This document shows positions 34,697 through 44,382 of a DNA stretch of 64,000 nt, piece by piece (the stretch's first letter is position 1; each line of letters opens with the position of its first letter). The notes beneath the pieces are model-generated. The model was not told the DNA's origin. It worked only from the letters and a program-made list of their open reading frames with translations, and ran no database searches. This stretch comes from Paenibacillus_V sp046244365 (GTDB lineage: Bacteria > Bacillota > Bacilli > Paenibacillales > NBRC-103111), in contig NZ_CP176395.1 in assembly GCF_046244365.1 (NCBI RefSeq), positions 3,658,001-3,722,000 on the forward strand, in the 5' to 3' direction. A program made the position numbers and the translations under genes.

Positions 34697-36637
34697 TCGG
34701 AAGCCGTCCGCCATTTTATCCGTCTTACGCATGAAAAATACGCGGATCGTTTCGGCCACTTGTTCGGCGGCGTCATCCCCGGCATTTTTACGGATGAGTT
34801 TAAGCTTATGGGTGATGCGGCATGGTCGCCTTACTTGGCTCCATTTTTTCGCGAATGTTTCGGATACGATATCGAGGACCGGCTTCCGGATCTGTTTATT
34901 TCCGTGGACGCACGCTCCGCGCAGATTCGTCACGATTACCGGCTTGCGCTCAGCAAGCTGCTGAAGGCGTCATTCGTTGAACCGATTGCCGAGTGGTGCA
35001 AGGAGCACCGACTGCTCATGACTGGTCATATCAGTCCGGAGGAGGACCCGGTCGGACAGACGAAATGGACGCCTTATTTGCTTTCTCTTCTAAGAAGCTT
35101 TCATTTGCCAGGGACCGATCTGATCGGAGGGAGAATCGGGAGCGCCGAATTCCCGCTGCTGCATCTGGGCCCCAAGATGGCGAGCTCTGCCGCGCACCAT
35201 CTCGGCAAACGGGAGACGCTGGTCGAGCCCTTCGGAGCGAACGGCTGGGAGACCGATTTCAAGACGCTAATCAAAATGGCCGACTGGCTGTTCGTCATGG
35301 GGATTACCGACGTAGTTTCGCACGGACAATATTATTCCGTAGACGGGCTTCGCAAGAAGGAGGCTCCGCCTTCTTTTTTTTATCAGTCAAGCCACTGGAT
35401 CGGAGGGACGCCGCAGATCGTGGCTTCGGCCGACGAAGAGGGAGATCCCGACAAAGCCTATGCGCATGTCCCCGATAAATTCTGGACGAAGCAAATCGAC
35501 GGCACCCACGTAGTGGAAGAGCTTGACCTTGCAATCGACAGAGACTTGACGCTGTGGAAGGCTCAGCCTGACGGCGAAGCGGTTCAGCTGCCGGCACAAG
35601 CCTATGTGCATACGCGGATGGCAGGGGCGGTTCGGCGAATGATGGTTACGAACGCTCTGGACGAAACGCAAGCTGTGAGGCTGCAGCATCCTTTAACCGG
35701 AGAGCGCATGGCGCTCGTCATGCCGCCGCACCGGTCGGTACTGCTGGACGTATTTGTGGACGGGTTTGCGCTTAGAGCCTAAGCGGGGCGTTTAAGGAAG
35801 GGAGGCAAGCCGGCGGTTGCTCTGGACTGGAGAGAGGAAGCGCTGGATGCGATGGAGGCTTCTTCCGCAATCGATATATCCCGTGACTGGCAGCTTGCTC
35901 CGAAGGACGACAATGTGCTGATCTTGTCCCATTGGCATTTCTGGGAGCTTGCGCCGAAGGGCGGTCAGCCGGTCACCGCTGCGCCTGCTTTCAACGTTTT
36001 GGAGCAGCCGGGCGTTAGGTTTCGTCAAGGAGGACACGGGTATTGCAGGTTTTATGCGAAGGGGAATCCGGGACCGACCTTCCTCGTTTATGAGACGTCG
36101 GCATGGACGGGCGCATGCAGAATCGATATCGGGCCTTTCCTGAAGCGAGGCACAGGCGTGCAGATGAACGTCGTTGAGATTCATTTTGGAGAAGAAGGAC
36201 TGCTCCTCGAACCGTTTCGGCTTTACGGAGATTTCAAGGTCTCGTTTCCGCATGCGGGGTTTCCGCCCGGCCGTTTGGATTACAAACCAGCCCAAGGCTC
36301 GCTGCGGGAGCTGGACAGCTGGGACGACATCGGTTACCCGCATTTCGCGGGTACGATGCTCTACAAGAAGGAAGTCGCGCTATCGGAGGAATGGCTTGCC
36401 GGAGCGGAAACGGTATGGCCTTATGCGGAGGAAATCAACGATGTCGCCCGGCTGGTTGTTAATGGAGAGGAACAGGGTAACGTACTTTGCGAACCGTTTG
36501 CCTGGGAGATTTTGTCCGTATTGCAGGCGGGGATTAACCGGATTGGGATCGAAGCGGCAAACAGCCCGGTCGCGTTGTTCGAAGGCGGACGGAAGCGCGC
36601 GGGCATTCGCGGACGCGTCCTGCTTTTGAAACGATAA
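34697..36637 (+). pseudogene. truncated glycoside hydrolase remnant with internal stop
   Basis: One reading frame from 34697 to 36637 resembles the catalytic and C-terminal parts of large bacterial glycoside hydrolases (AVRHFIRLTHEKYADRFGHLFGGVIPGIFTDE...; SSAAHHLGKRETLVEPFGANGWETDFK; SFFYQSSHWIGG). It begins at a stop codon (34694-34696) inside conserved sequence, so a large N-terminal part is missing. An in-frame TAA at 35780-35782 splits it; the frame then continues without further stops (SSAIDISRDWQLAPKDDNVLILSHW..., galactose-binding-like end). Fragments 34760-35782 and 35852-36637 might still be translated separately. Family is perhaps GH106-like (rhamnosidase-type); not certain. It lies 12 bases after nagB, suggesting a deletion. 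Confidence 0.72.
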
Positions 36638-36765
36638 CGGTTTCGCAGGCCCGGTTGCGGGTTTGCCCGCTAAACCGGGTCGCCTGTATGCGGAACGCGA
36701 AATAGCCGATTGCTGCAGCAAGCAGAATACGAACGCAACACAAGAAAGGAACGGGGGACGCTAGT

Positions 36766-38760
36766 ATGGATTGGACCGTGAAGGAACTGGAAAACTTCGC
36801 GCTTAGTATATACGATGTCAAGGATCAGCTTCGGCAGCATGTTTATAAGAGATCCGCCGAGGCGTTTGCCGCGGGAGACCGAATGAGGGACGAGATCGTG
36901 ACGCGGGAGCAGCTCGAGAATCGGCGCGAGGAAGCGCGCGAGGCGTTCCTCGAAGGAATCGGAGGCTTGCCGGCATCCGAAGCGCCTCTGCATGCGACGG
37001 TCACCGGACACGTACAGCTTGAGGGCATGCGTATCGACGCCCTTATTTACGAATCGCGGCCGAACACGCACGTAACCGCTTCCTTGTACGTACCGGATGG
37101 TCTATCGGAGCCGACGGGGGCCGTCTTATTCGTTTGCGGCCATTTTGAAGAAGGAAGACTTGCGCCCAATTATCAGGCCGTCTGCCAGACGATCGCATCG
37201 AGAGGCCTTCTCGTTCTTGCCATTGACCCGCTTGGACAAGGCGAGCGCTCCGGCTACTACGATCACGCTACCGGCGAGATGGCGGTTCCGCGCAGCACGT
37301 CCGATCACGAGCAGGCCGGCGCGCAGTGCTGGCCGCTTGGCGACGGACTTGCCCGGTATTTTCTGCACGACATCGTCCGGGCGATCGATTATTTGCAAAC
37401 GCGGCCGGATGTCGACCCTGCCAGAATCGGCATCACCGGCAATTCCGGCGGCGGCTTGCAAACCACAATGGCGATGCTGACGGATCGCAGGATTGCGGCA
37501 GCAGCCCCGGCTACCTTCGTGATGAACCGCGAATCGTACTTGTATGCCGGGCAAGGACAAGATGCGGAGCAAATATGGCCGGGTATGTCGGCGAAGGGCT
37601 TCGATCATGAGGATCTGCTGATGGCTATGGCGCCGAGGCCGGTACTTGTGCTTGCGGCTCAGTACGATTTCTTCCCAATTGAAGGCACCAGAAGGACGGT
37701 CGAACGAAGCAAACGGTTCTGGGAGATGTACGGCAAAGGGAAGTTGGCTCAACTGGAGCTTTACGAGGACCGGTGCCGGCATTGCTATTCGGAGGGGATG
37801 GCTCAAGCGGCGGCGGCCTTTTTTGCAGAGCGCTTCCTCGGCCGCAAGACGGTACCATCCGTTATCGAGTCGCCGCGAGCCGCTGCCGACAATCCGTCCT
37901 TCGAGCCGGTTGACGCCGAAAAGTTGTTCGCCACTAGCAGCGGGCAGGTGCGGGGCCATTTTGCAGGAGAACGCGGTCCGTGGGAGGAAAACGTCGATCG
38001 GGCACGCGAATGGGAACGCCTCCGTTTGAGCATCCCGGACCAAGAGCGCAAAGAAGCGGCGTTGGCATGGCTGGAGCAAACGGTTATGGGGAACCGCAAG
38101 GCAGCCGAGCTGAATCCCCGGCATTTGCCGCTGGGTACGATAGACGGATTAGAAATCGACAGCTGGCTCTGGTGGAGCCAGGAAGGACTGCACAATCACG
38201 CGTTCCTGTTTCGGGACGGCGCTAACGAAGGCGGCAAACAGCCTTTGATTATAGCCGTTTGGGAACGGGGAACGAGAGCTTTAAGCTCCCGAATGAAGTG
38301 GATCAAAGAGAAAACGGAAGCGGGCCATGCCGTCATGGTGCTGGATGTGAGCGGGGAAGGCGTTGTTACGCCGAATGCGATCAGCCCGCGCGGCTTATAC
38401 GATTCGTTCGGTACGCTGCATAAGCTGACGACCGATTTACTGTTTCTGGGCGACAGTCTGGCGGCGATTCGCGCTTACGATGTTCTGAGGTCCGTGGACA
38501 TGGCTGTACAGCCGGATCATATAGCAGCCGAAACGATAGAGATATACGGGGAAGGCGGATTCAGTCTCTATACGAAACTTGCCCAGGCGCTCGATCGGGA
38601 GCGGCGGGTCCGTAAATGGACGTTCAGCGGGGGATTCAGCCGCGTCGAGGATTGGCTGAACGAGCGACATTACGTGCAGTACGACGTGCTGAGCACGGTT
38701 TTGCCGGGCATGCTGCGGCATTTCGACCTGCCGGATCTTGCGTGGTGGGCGGACGCGTAA
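36766..38760 (+). CDS. two-domain alpha/beta hydrolase family protein
   Basis: A 664-residue cytoplasmic protein with no signal peptide. The first alpha/beta hydrolase domain (about 40-360) resembles acetyl-xylan esterase/dienelactone-hydrolase-like proteins: VLFVCGHFEEGRLAPNYQ, IDPLGQGERSG, and the nucleophile elbow GNSGGG with Ser227. The second half (about 440-664) again has the fold (GHAVMVLDVSGEG; IRAYDVLRSVD), but its elbow reads YGEGGFS near 595, without Ser at the nucleophile position, so it is probably non-catalytic. AGGAACGGGGGA precedes the ATG. The role may be deacylation of the same amino-sugar glycan; that is inference. Confidence 0.82.
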   Translation: MDWTVKELENFALSIYDVKDQLRQHVYKRSAEAFAAGDRMRDEIVTREQLENRREEAREAFLEGIGGLPASEAPLHATVTGHVQLEGMRIDALIYESRPNTHVTASLYVPDGLSEPTGAVLFVCGHFEEGRLAPNYQAVCQTIASRGLLVLAIDPLGQGERSGYYDHATGEMAVPRSTSDHEQAGAQCWPLGDGLARYFLHDIVRAIDYLQTRPDVDPARIGITGNSGGGLQTTMAMLTDRRIAAAAPATFVMNRESYLYAGQGQDAEQIWPGMSAKGFDHEDLLMAMAPRPVLVLAAQYDFFPIEGTRRTVERSKRFWEMYGKGKLAQLELYEDRCRHCYSEGMAQAAAAFFAERFLGRKTVPSVIESPRAAADNPSFEPVDAEKLFATSSGQVRGHFAGERGPWEENVDRAREWERLRLSIPDQERKEAALAWLEQTVMGNRKAAELNPRHLPLGTIDGLEIDSWLWWSQEGLHNHAFLFRDGANEGGKQPLIIAVWERGTRALSSRMKWIKEKTEAGHAVMVLDVSGEGVVTPNAISPRGLYDSFGTLHKLTTDLLFLGDSLAAIRAYDVLRSVDMAVQPDHIAAETIEIYGEGGFSLYTKLAQALDRERRVRKWTFSGGFSRVEDWLNERHYVQYDVLSTVLPGMLRHFDLPDLAWWADA

Positions 38761-38915
38761 CGATTCTCAAAGTGCGATGAGGAAGATTGGATTCATTCAC
38801 AAGCTACGGATGGGTGTAAGGGCGATGAAAAAAACCGCTCACGGACCCATGCCGGACATGGCAATGAACCGGCGGATATCCATGGAAGAGAAAGTATGTT
38901 AATATATAACCTAGT

Positions 38916-38929
38916 TGAAACCGATTACT
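38916..38929. promoter_or_regulatory. LacI-type operator, site B (autoregulatory)
   Basis: TGAAACCGATTACT agrees with the palindrome AGTAATCGATTACT at 11 of 14 positions and lies 46 bases before the LacI gene start, as expected for autoregulation. Confidence 0.6.
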
Positions 38930-38974
38930 ATTAACGATTTCAGCACCTATTTTGTCCAATTGGTGGTTATCGAC

Positions 38975-40018
38975 ATGCAGAAACGAGTGACGATTCATGA
39001 TATCGCGAAAGAGGCCGGCGTATCTTCCGCTACCGTTTCGCGAGTGCTCAGCAATAGCGATTATCCGGTTAGCGCCAAGCTCCGCACCAAGATCCAGAAT
39101 TTGGCCGAGCAATTGAACTACATTCCGAATATGATAGGGAAACAGCTCAAAACGGATAACAATATGACGATCGGCGTCATTATTCCGACGATCAGCAACC
39201 CGTTCTATGCGGCTGTCATGCTGGGCGTCGAGGAAGCCGCTCGCAAAAGCGGCTACCATGTGCTTCTCTGCAATTCGCTGCAGGACGGCAGTTTGGAAGA
39301 AGGCTATTTGAAAACATTGTTCGAGAAGCAAGTCAAAGGCGTCATTCTGTCTTCGATCTCGGGCAACCGCAAGCTGATGACGCATTTGATCAAAATGGGA
39401 TTGAATGTTATCGCCATCGACCAAAAGCTGGACTTGCCGGATGTGCTGCAGATCGAATTCGATTACCGCCGCGGCGGCCATATGGCGGCCAGCTATTTGC
39501 TGGAAAAGGGACACCGCAAAATCGGATACGTAACGGCACCGCTCGACAGGCCTAGCCGTCAGCATATTTACCAGGGCTTCTTCGAAGCGCTGCATGCGGC
39601 GGGTGTGGACAAGAATGACAGCTACGTACAAATCGCCGACGAAGAGAAGGAAGTGTACGACGGGATTTACGAGTTCGAGAACGGCAAGCTGCTGACTCGC
39701 AATTTATTACAGTTGAAGGAGCTTCCGACCGCCATATTTGCCTGTAACGACTTGACGGCTTTCGGCGTCATCAACGAGCTTGCCGCGAACGGACTACGCG
39801 TGCCGGAGGATATCTCGGTGATGGGCTTCGACAACATCGAATTCAGCCGGATGGTTACGCCGGCTCTAACGACGATCAAGCAGCCGAACTACGAAATGGG
39901 CAAGCTTGCATGCACGATGCTGCTCGATAAGCTGCGTAAAGAAAACAATCATGAAATGGACGTCATGCTGCTTCCCAAATTGATCGTCCGCGATTCGGTC
40001 AGACCGACCGAGGGATGA
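38975..40018 (+). CDS. LacI-family transcriptional regulator of the amino-sugar region
   Basis: A 347-residue regulator. The N-terminal LacI headpiece is VTIHDIAKEAGVSSATVSRVLSNSDYPVSAKLRTKI with hinge helix LNYIPNMIGKQLKTDN. The effector domain is periplasmic-binding-like (TIGVIIPTISNPFYAAVMLGVEEAARKSGY...FGVINELAANGLRVPEDISVMGFDNIE). The start at 38975 gives the usual headpiece position; GGTGG upstream is a weak ribosome site, and the frame extends to 38915 without a better one. Sites matching one palindrome lie before this gene, before nagA and before the oxidoreductase/nagB genes. Probably a repressor released by an amino-sugar phosphate. Confidence 0.9.
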   Translation: MQKRVTIHDIAKEAGVSSATVSRVLSNSDYPVSAKLRTKIQNLAEQLNYIPNMIGKQLKTDNNMTIGVIIPTISNPFYAAVMLGVEEAARKSGYHVLLCNSLQDGSLEEGYLKTLFEKQVKGVILSSISGNRKLMTHLIKMGLNVIAIDQKLDLPDVLQIEFDYRRGGHMAASYLLEKGHRKIGYVTAPLDRPSRQHIYQGFFEALHAAGVDKNDSYVQIADEEKEVYDGIYEFENGKLLTRNLLQLKELPTAIFACNDLTAFGVINELAANGLRVPEDISVMGFDNIEFSRMVTPALTTIKQPNYEMGKLACTMLLDKLRKENNHEMDVMLLPKLIVRDSVRPTEG

Positions 40019-40141
40019 GGGTTAAGCGGTTCGGCCGGTTGGGTTACGGCGCGGGCAGATAAAGACAAAGGGAAACAACCCCATACGCAAAGACGATTAA
40101 GCGATGGAGCGAAAGCCGAATCGCATTTTTTATAAGTATTT

Positions 40142-40155
40142 AGTAATCGATTACT
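40142..40155. promoter_or_regulatory. LacI-type operator, site C
   Basis: AGTAATCGATTACT is a perfect 14-bp palindrome with the central CG usual for LacI-family operators, 40 bases before the nagA start. Near-copies are at 32618 and 38916. Confidence 0.78.
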
Positions 40156-40194
40156 GTTAAAGTAAATCAATCGAGTCGAAGGGGGCATGTACCA

Positions 40195-41349
40195 ATGAAA
40201 TGGTCGGGTAAACGGTACGATACGGGACAATGCGTGGAGGTTACTGCATCCGGCGGGAAAATCGCCGCGATCGATCCTATTGCTTATGACGGAAAGCTGC
40301 CTTGGCTGTCGCCGGGCTGGATCGATCTTCAGGTGAACGGCTTCGCCGGATGCGACCTGAATGGCGACGCGACCGATCCGGAGGAGGTGCTCGGCGTTAC
40401 AAAGGCGATGTTCGCCTGCGGCGTGACGGGCTACTTGCCTACGGTCATCACAGGCAGCTTCGAACGCATTCATCAGGCGCTTACGGCCATCAAGCAGGCA
40501 ATCGCATCGGGCGAAGATTCGGCCGGGGCGATATGCGGCATCCATGTGGAAGGGCCCTACTTAAGCGGGGAAGACGGCCCTCGAGGCGCTCACGACCGCC
40601 GCCATATAAGAGATCCGGATCTTAAGGAATTCGACAGGTGGCAGGAAGCGTCCGGCGGTATGATCAAGCTGGTGACGATTGCTCCCGAACGGCAAGGGGC
40701 GCCGGCTTTCGTCCGCGAGCTTACGAACGAAGGCGTAGCCGTCAGTATCGGCCACACGATGGCGACCGCCGCGCAGATCGAAGCTGCGGTTGCCGCAGGC
40801 GCTTCGCTCTCCACGCATCTCGGCAATGGCGCCCACCCGGTTTTGCCGCGCCATCCCAACTATATATGGGACCAGCTTGCCGAAGACGGCTTGCAGGCGA
40901 TGTTTATCGCCGACGGCCATCATTTGCCTGCAAACACGCTGAAAGCGATGATGCGCGCGAAGCGGGACCGGTTCATCATCGTGAGCGATTGCGTGAAGTT
41001 CGGCGGCATGGCGCCCGGCGTATACAAGAGCTTGATCGGCTCCGAAGTGGAACTGCTGCCGAACGGCCGCCTGCAGACGGCGGCAAACCCGGCGATATTG
41101 GCGGGCTCCGCGCAATCGATCGATCGCGGAGTAGAGAATGCGGTAAAGCTTGCCGGCCTAAGTCTGAAGGAAGCGGTCGAGGCTGTAACGCTGCGTCCTG
41201 CAGCGGCAGTCGGACTTCGTCACTGCGGCAAGCTCGAACCGGGGGCGGATGCCAGCCTGACGCTTTTTGATTTCTCGGAGGGGGCCGGGAAGCTGTCGGT
41301 TCGGGAAACCGTACTAAAAGGGAAAACGGTATTTAAGCAGACGCCGTAG
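40195..41349 (+). CDS. nagA: N-acetylglucosamine-6-phosphate deacetylase
   Basis: A 384-residue amidohydrolase-fold enzyme. Metal and catalytic motifs are WLSPGWIDLQVNGFAG, HVEGPYLSGEDG (metal-binding Glu), VSIGHTMATAAQI (His), STHLGNGAHP (His), and IVSDCVKFGGMAPG (catalytic Asp). The length equals the family norm. It removes acetate from GlcNAc-6-P, feeding the NagB-like enzyme. GAAGGGGGC lies 9 bases before the ATG. The gene is directly downstream of the LacI regulator and operator site C. The His motif THLGNGAHP differs from the common THLFNAM, marking a separate subgroup. Confidence 0.9.
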   Translation: MKWSGKRYDTGQCVEVTASGGKIAAIDPIAYDGKLPWLSPGWIDLQVNGFAGCDLNGDATDPEEVLGVTKAMFACGVTGYLPTVITGSFERIHQALTAIKQAIASGEDSAGAICGIHVEGPYLSGEDGPRGAHDRRHIRDPDLKEFDRWQEASGGMIKLVTIAPERQGAPAFVRELTNEGVAVSIGHTMATAAQIEAAVAAGASLSTHLGNGAHPVLPRHPNYIWDQLAEDGLQAMFIADGHHLPANTLKAMMRAKRDRFIIVSDCVKFGGMAPGVYKSLIGSEVELLPNGRLQTAANPAILAGSAQSIDRGVENAVKLAGLSLKEAVEAVTLRPAAAVGLRHCGKLEPGADASLTLFDFSEGAGKLSVRETVLKGKTVFKQTP

Positions 41350-41545
41350 CGATCTGGTCGTATGCCCGCAGCAATAGTAGCAAGCTCTCCCCGGCGTTCC
41401 GGCCGTTTAGGAAATTGACAATCGCCGTCTCCAGCCGTTACATTAACTAGTAGCGTGTTTGACTTGGACGATCGGACATAGCGGGATTCGCCCCGCAAAC
41501 ATGCGATCGGATTGCGAAGAGTCAACGCACGGCGGAGGTGAACGG

Positions 41546-42262
41546 GTGAAGGGCATACGCAAGGAAACGCTTTCCCAGCAAGCGGGCGAAAGCATTAAAG
41601 CATATATCGAACAAATGAGGCTCCAGCCCGGCGATAAGCTGCCGTCCGAGAAACAGCTGATCGACAGATACGGCGTCAGCCGGACGGTTGTGCGCGAGGC
41701 ACTGAAGTCGCTGGAAACGGTAGGGATCATTCAGATGAAGCCGGGCGACGGCATCTATGTAGCGCGTCCTTCGATCAGCGGGATGTCGCATCATTTTACG
41801 TTCCATTGGAACCGGAAGCCGCAAACCGTAAAGGAATTGCTGCAAATTCGCGTTTCTCTGGAGCTTTTCGCGATTGAGCTGACCGTCATGCTTCGCGACG
41901 AGGAACGAATCGCGCAAATGTCGTACTGGGTCGAGGAAATGGAAAGAAAACTGAAGGATGGCGGCGGAATCGTACACGAGGATTTGCAGTTTCACCGTTC
42001 GCTTTTTCGCGCTTCCGGCAATGATACGCTTTGCGAATTGAGCGAGTTTATCGCTGGCTTTTTCGTGCCGATGGAGGGCGTGGCTTCCACCTTGCACACT
42101 CCGGATCCGTTATCGCTTCTGGAGCACAAGCAGATTTTGCACTGGATTCGAGCCGGGGATACGGAGAAAGCCAAAGCTTGCATGCGCGATCATTTGCGTC
42201 CGCTGGAATTGTTTGTGGCTTCGCTGGAAGCGAATCCAGACGGCGGAGAAGAGAAGCATTAA
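41546..42262 (+). CDS. FadR-type GntR transcriptional regulator 1
   Basis: A 238-residue regulator. The start is GTG at 41546, with GGCGGAGGTG 5 bases upstream; the frame to 41459 has no site. The N-terminal winged helix has LQPGDKLPSEKQLIDRYGVSRTVVREALKSLETVGII; the C-terminal all-helical FCD domain has EDLQFHRSLFRASGNDTL and further His residues that usually bind a metal and an acid ligand. It lies 21 bases before a second FadR-type gene and upstream of the catabolic operon at 43222. Confidence 0.92.
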   Translation: MKGIRKETLSQQAGESIKAYIEQMRLQPGDKLPSEKQLIDRYGVSRTVVREALKSLETVGIIQMKPGDGIYVARPSISGMSHHFTFHWNRKPQTVKELLQIRVSLELFAIELTVMLRDEERIAQMSYWVEEMERKLKDGGGIVHEDLQFHRSLFRASGNDTLCELSEFIAGFFVPMEGVASTLHTPDPLSLLEHKQILHWIRAGDTEKAKACMRDHLRPLELFVASLEANPDGGEEKH

Positions 42263-42283
42263 CGAAAGGGAAGGAGTAGAGGC

Positions 42284-42976
42284 ATGACACAGCCAATGGA
42301 ACCGACTGAGCCGCTGCAGCGCAATATGCTGAGTCATTTGGCTAGCGACCGGATCAGAGCTTATATCAGTGAAAACGGACTCAAGCCCGGCGACAAGCTC
42401 CCGACCGAACGGGATCTGGCCGAACGGCTTCAAGTCAGCCGGACCGTCGTCAGGGAAGCGCTAAATCAGCTGGAGACGCTCGGCCTGATTTTCAAAGTGC
42501 AGGGCAGCGGGATTTTCATCGCCCAGCCGAACTTGACGGTGTTCTTTCGTCAGCTGCTTTCGGGCTGGGAAGGAGACGACCAGAGCGTAGGAAAGCTTCT
42601 CGACTTCCGGCTCATGCTGGAGCAGGCCGCTCTTAGCGAAATCGCCGATCGCGCGCAAGATGAGGATTACGCGATGCTCGAACGGCTGATTGACGAAGCG
42701 GAGCGAACGGATATCGACCCTGCGAGGTTTCTGGCACTTGATGCGCAATTTCATCGCGAGCTGCTTAAGCTTACCCGCAACGATCTGTTTTACCAACTCG
42801 TGGCCGTCGTGCAGGATTATTTTGTGGCGATCGAGAGGAACGGTTTGCAGCCGCTGGGAGGCGCCAGTCAAGCGACGCTTCAAGAGCATCGGGCGCTCAT
42901 TTCCTTGCTTAGGAACCGCAAGCTGGACGAGGCGAGACAGCTGCTGCGCAAGCATCTGCATCTCAAATCGAAATAA
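42284..42976 (+). CDS. FadR-type GntR transcriptional regulator 2
   Basis: A 230-residue paralogue of the preceding gene: winged helix LKPGDKLPTERDLAERLQVSRTVVREALNQLETLGLIF and FCD domain with LALDAQFHRELLKLTRNDLFYQL and LQEHRALISLL. The two share the same order of motifs but differ across the FCD domain, so they probably read different ligands. AAGGAG precedes the ATG. The tandem pair is probably co-transcribed and controls nearby catabolic genes. Confidence 0.92.
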   Translation: MTQPMEPTEPLQRNMLSHLASDRIRAYISENGLKPGDKLPTERDLAERLQVSRTVVREALNQLETLGLIFKVQGSGIFIAQPNLTVFFRQLLSGWEGDDQSVGKLLDFRLMLEQAALSEIADRAQDEDYAMLERLIDEAERTDIDPARFLALDAQFHRELLKLTRNDLFYQLVAVVQDYFVAIERNGLQPLGGASQATLQEHRALISLLRNRKLDEARQLLRKHLHLKSK

Positions 42977-42985
42977 CGGTTTCGG

Positions 42986-43016
42986 CGAAACGGACGGACT
43001 CCGTTTCGTTCATTTA
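42986..43016 (+). terminator. possible weak terminator after the GntR pair
   Basis: A 9-pair stem CGAAACGGA / TCCGTTTCG just after the stop codon, followed by a poor T run (TTCATTTA). It may be a weak terminator or only attenuate transcription. Confidence 0.45.
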
Positions 43017-43098
43017 TCAGAAAGTAAATCGTGGAAGTCGCTCTAAATCTAGCTAAACGCGCTTGTCCCTAAAAGGACAGCGAAGCCGTTTATCCTTG
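43013..43098 (+). repeat. dispersed intergenic repeat, copy 2 (86 bp)
   Basis: Same block as 5355-5439 with only a few substitutions and one inserted T, in the same strand orientation. The foldable core (TAAACG...GTCC-CTAAAA-GGAC...CGTTTA) is conserved, with compensating A/G changes next to the stem. It sits between the GntR pair and the PLP enzyme gene. Confidence 0.82.
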
Positions 43099-43221
43099 AT
43101 TTTTTCGTTGACCGTTCGGTTTGGAAGTGTTATCATCAAATTGGTCAGACCATAGTATATAAAGAGACGTCATTCATACGGGTGAAACCTGAAAGAATGT
43201 AACTAGGAGGCCTTGATACTC

Positions 43222-44316
43222 ATGCTCGCAGATTCCAGCAAGCTCGGCGTATGGCGATATGAAAAGTTGCTTCCTCCGGTGGCGGAGGAACGGCAAATAT
43301 CGTTGGGGGAGGGCCGAACCCCGCTTGTGAAGAGCGTAGGCATCGCCAGGGCGCTCGGATTAAATAACCTGTATTTCAAGATCGAATCCGGCAATCCTAC
43401 CGGATCCTATAAAGACCGGATCGCTGCGGTCGGCGTTTCCTGGGCGCTGCAGCAAGGGAAAACGGCATGCATCGGCACGACTTCCGGCAACGCCGGCGCT
43501 TCCGTCGCAGCTTATGCGGCGCGTGCGGGCATTCCTTATCACCTGTATGTGCTGGAGCATATCGTAGAGGCGAAGCTGCTTCAAGTCGTCGCACACGGCG
43601 CTAACGTGACGAAAGTTAAAGGGTTCGGCGAAAGCATTGCGGTCGGCGACGGCGTATTCGCCCATATCAAGCGCCAAGCGGAACGGATGAACTGGGAATC
43701 GATGATCACCGCCTACAAATTCAATGCCGTAGCGATGGAAGGCGTAAAAACGATCGCATACGAGCTGTACGACGACTGGAATGAGGCGGTCCCGGACGCC
43801 GTATTCGTGCCGGTTGGGGGCGGCGGCCTTTTTACCGGTATTCGCAAAGGCTTTGAAGATATTCATCGTTTGAATGGAACAGCTGTTCCTTCGATGGTCG
43901 CCGTGCAATCGGAAGGCTGCGACAATATCGTGCGGGGGTGGAAGCAGGGAAGCGAAACGGCTGCAGGAGGAGATTCGACCTCGCAGATTTCCGGCCTGCA
44001 GGTGCCGAATCCGCCGGACGGAGACGACGTGCTTCGCGTTCTGAATGCGGGCGAAGGCTGGGCCGAGGCGGTGCCGGACACGGAAACCTGGTTCTGGCAG
44101 GAGCAGTTGGCGGATAAGGAAGGGATTCTTTGCGAGCCTGCTGCGGCGATTTCAGTGGCGGGTGCAGCGAAAGCGCTTAAGGAGGGGCGGATCGGCCCTG
44201 AAACGTCTGTGGTATGCGTGCTCTCAGGAGCGGGCTACAAAGATGCGGGACGGCTGCAGGCCATCGTCAAGAGCAAGCCGGCGGTTCCTTTAAAATCGGT
44301 GGAAGAGCTCGGTTAG
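43222..44316 (+). CDS. PLP-dependent fold-type II enzyme (threonine synthase-like)
   Basis: A 364-residue pyridoxal-phosphate enzyme of the threonine synthase/dehydratase group. Seen are the substrate loop LGEGRTPLVKS, the Schiff-base lysine in PTGSYKDR, the SGNAGASVAAYAARAG phosphate/substrate loop, and VPVGGGGLFTGI for the PLP phosphate. The start is ATG 43222 with AGGAGG 11 bases upstream; TTG 43213 is an alternative at a very short spacing. First gene of a five-gene operon ending at 48169. Threonine synthase proper is unlikely in this context; a beta-elimination or deamination step on a less common amino acid is more plausible. Confidence 0.85.
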   Translation: MLADSSKLGVWRYEKLLPPVAEERQISLGEGRTPLVKSVGIARALGLNNLYFKIESGNPTGSYKDRIAAVGVSWALQQGKTACIGTTSGNAGASVAAYAARAGIPYHLYVLEHIVEAKLLQVVAHGANVTKVKGFGESIAVGDGVFAHIKRQAERMNWESMITAYKFNAVAMEGVKTIAYELYDDWNEAVPDAVFVPVGGGGLFTGIRKGFEDIHRLNGTAVPSMVAVQSEGCDNIVRGWKQGSETAAGGDSTSQISGLQVPNPPDGDDVLRVLNAGEGWAEAVPDTETWFWQEQLADKEGILCEPAAAISVAGAAKALKEGRIGPETSVVCVLSGAGYKDAGRLQAIVKSKPAVPLKSVEELG

Positions 44317-44382
44317 GTTGTCGATTCATAGGATTTGAATAGCGAGTCGAAATCGCAGGAGCAGAGCAGGGAGGCGGCAAAC

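Noticed and set aside
36649..36681. Strong GC hairpin (ACCCGGTTTAGC-type stem) after the pseudogene
   Set aside because: No T run on either side, so I do not call a terminator.
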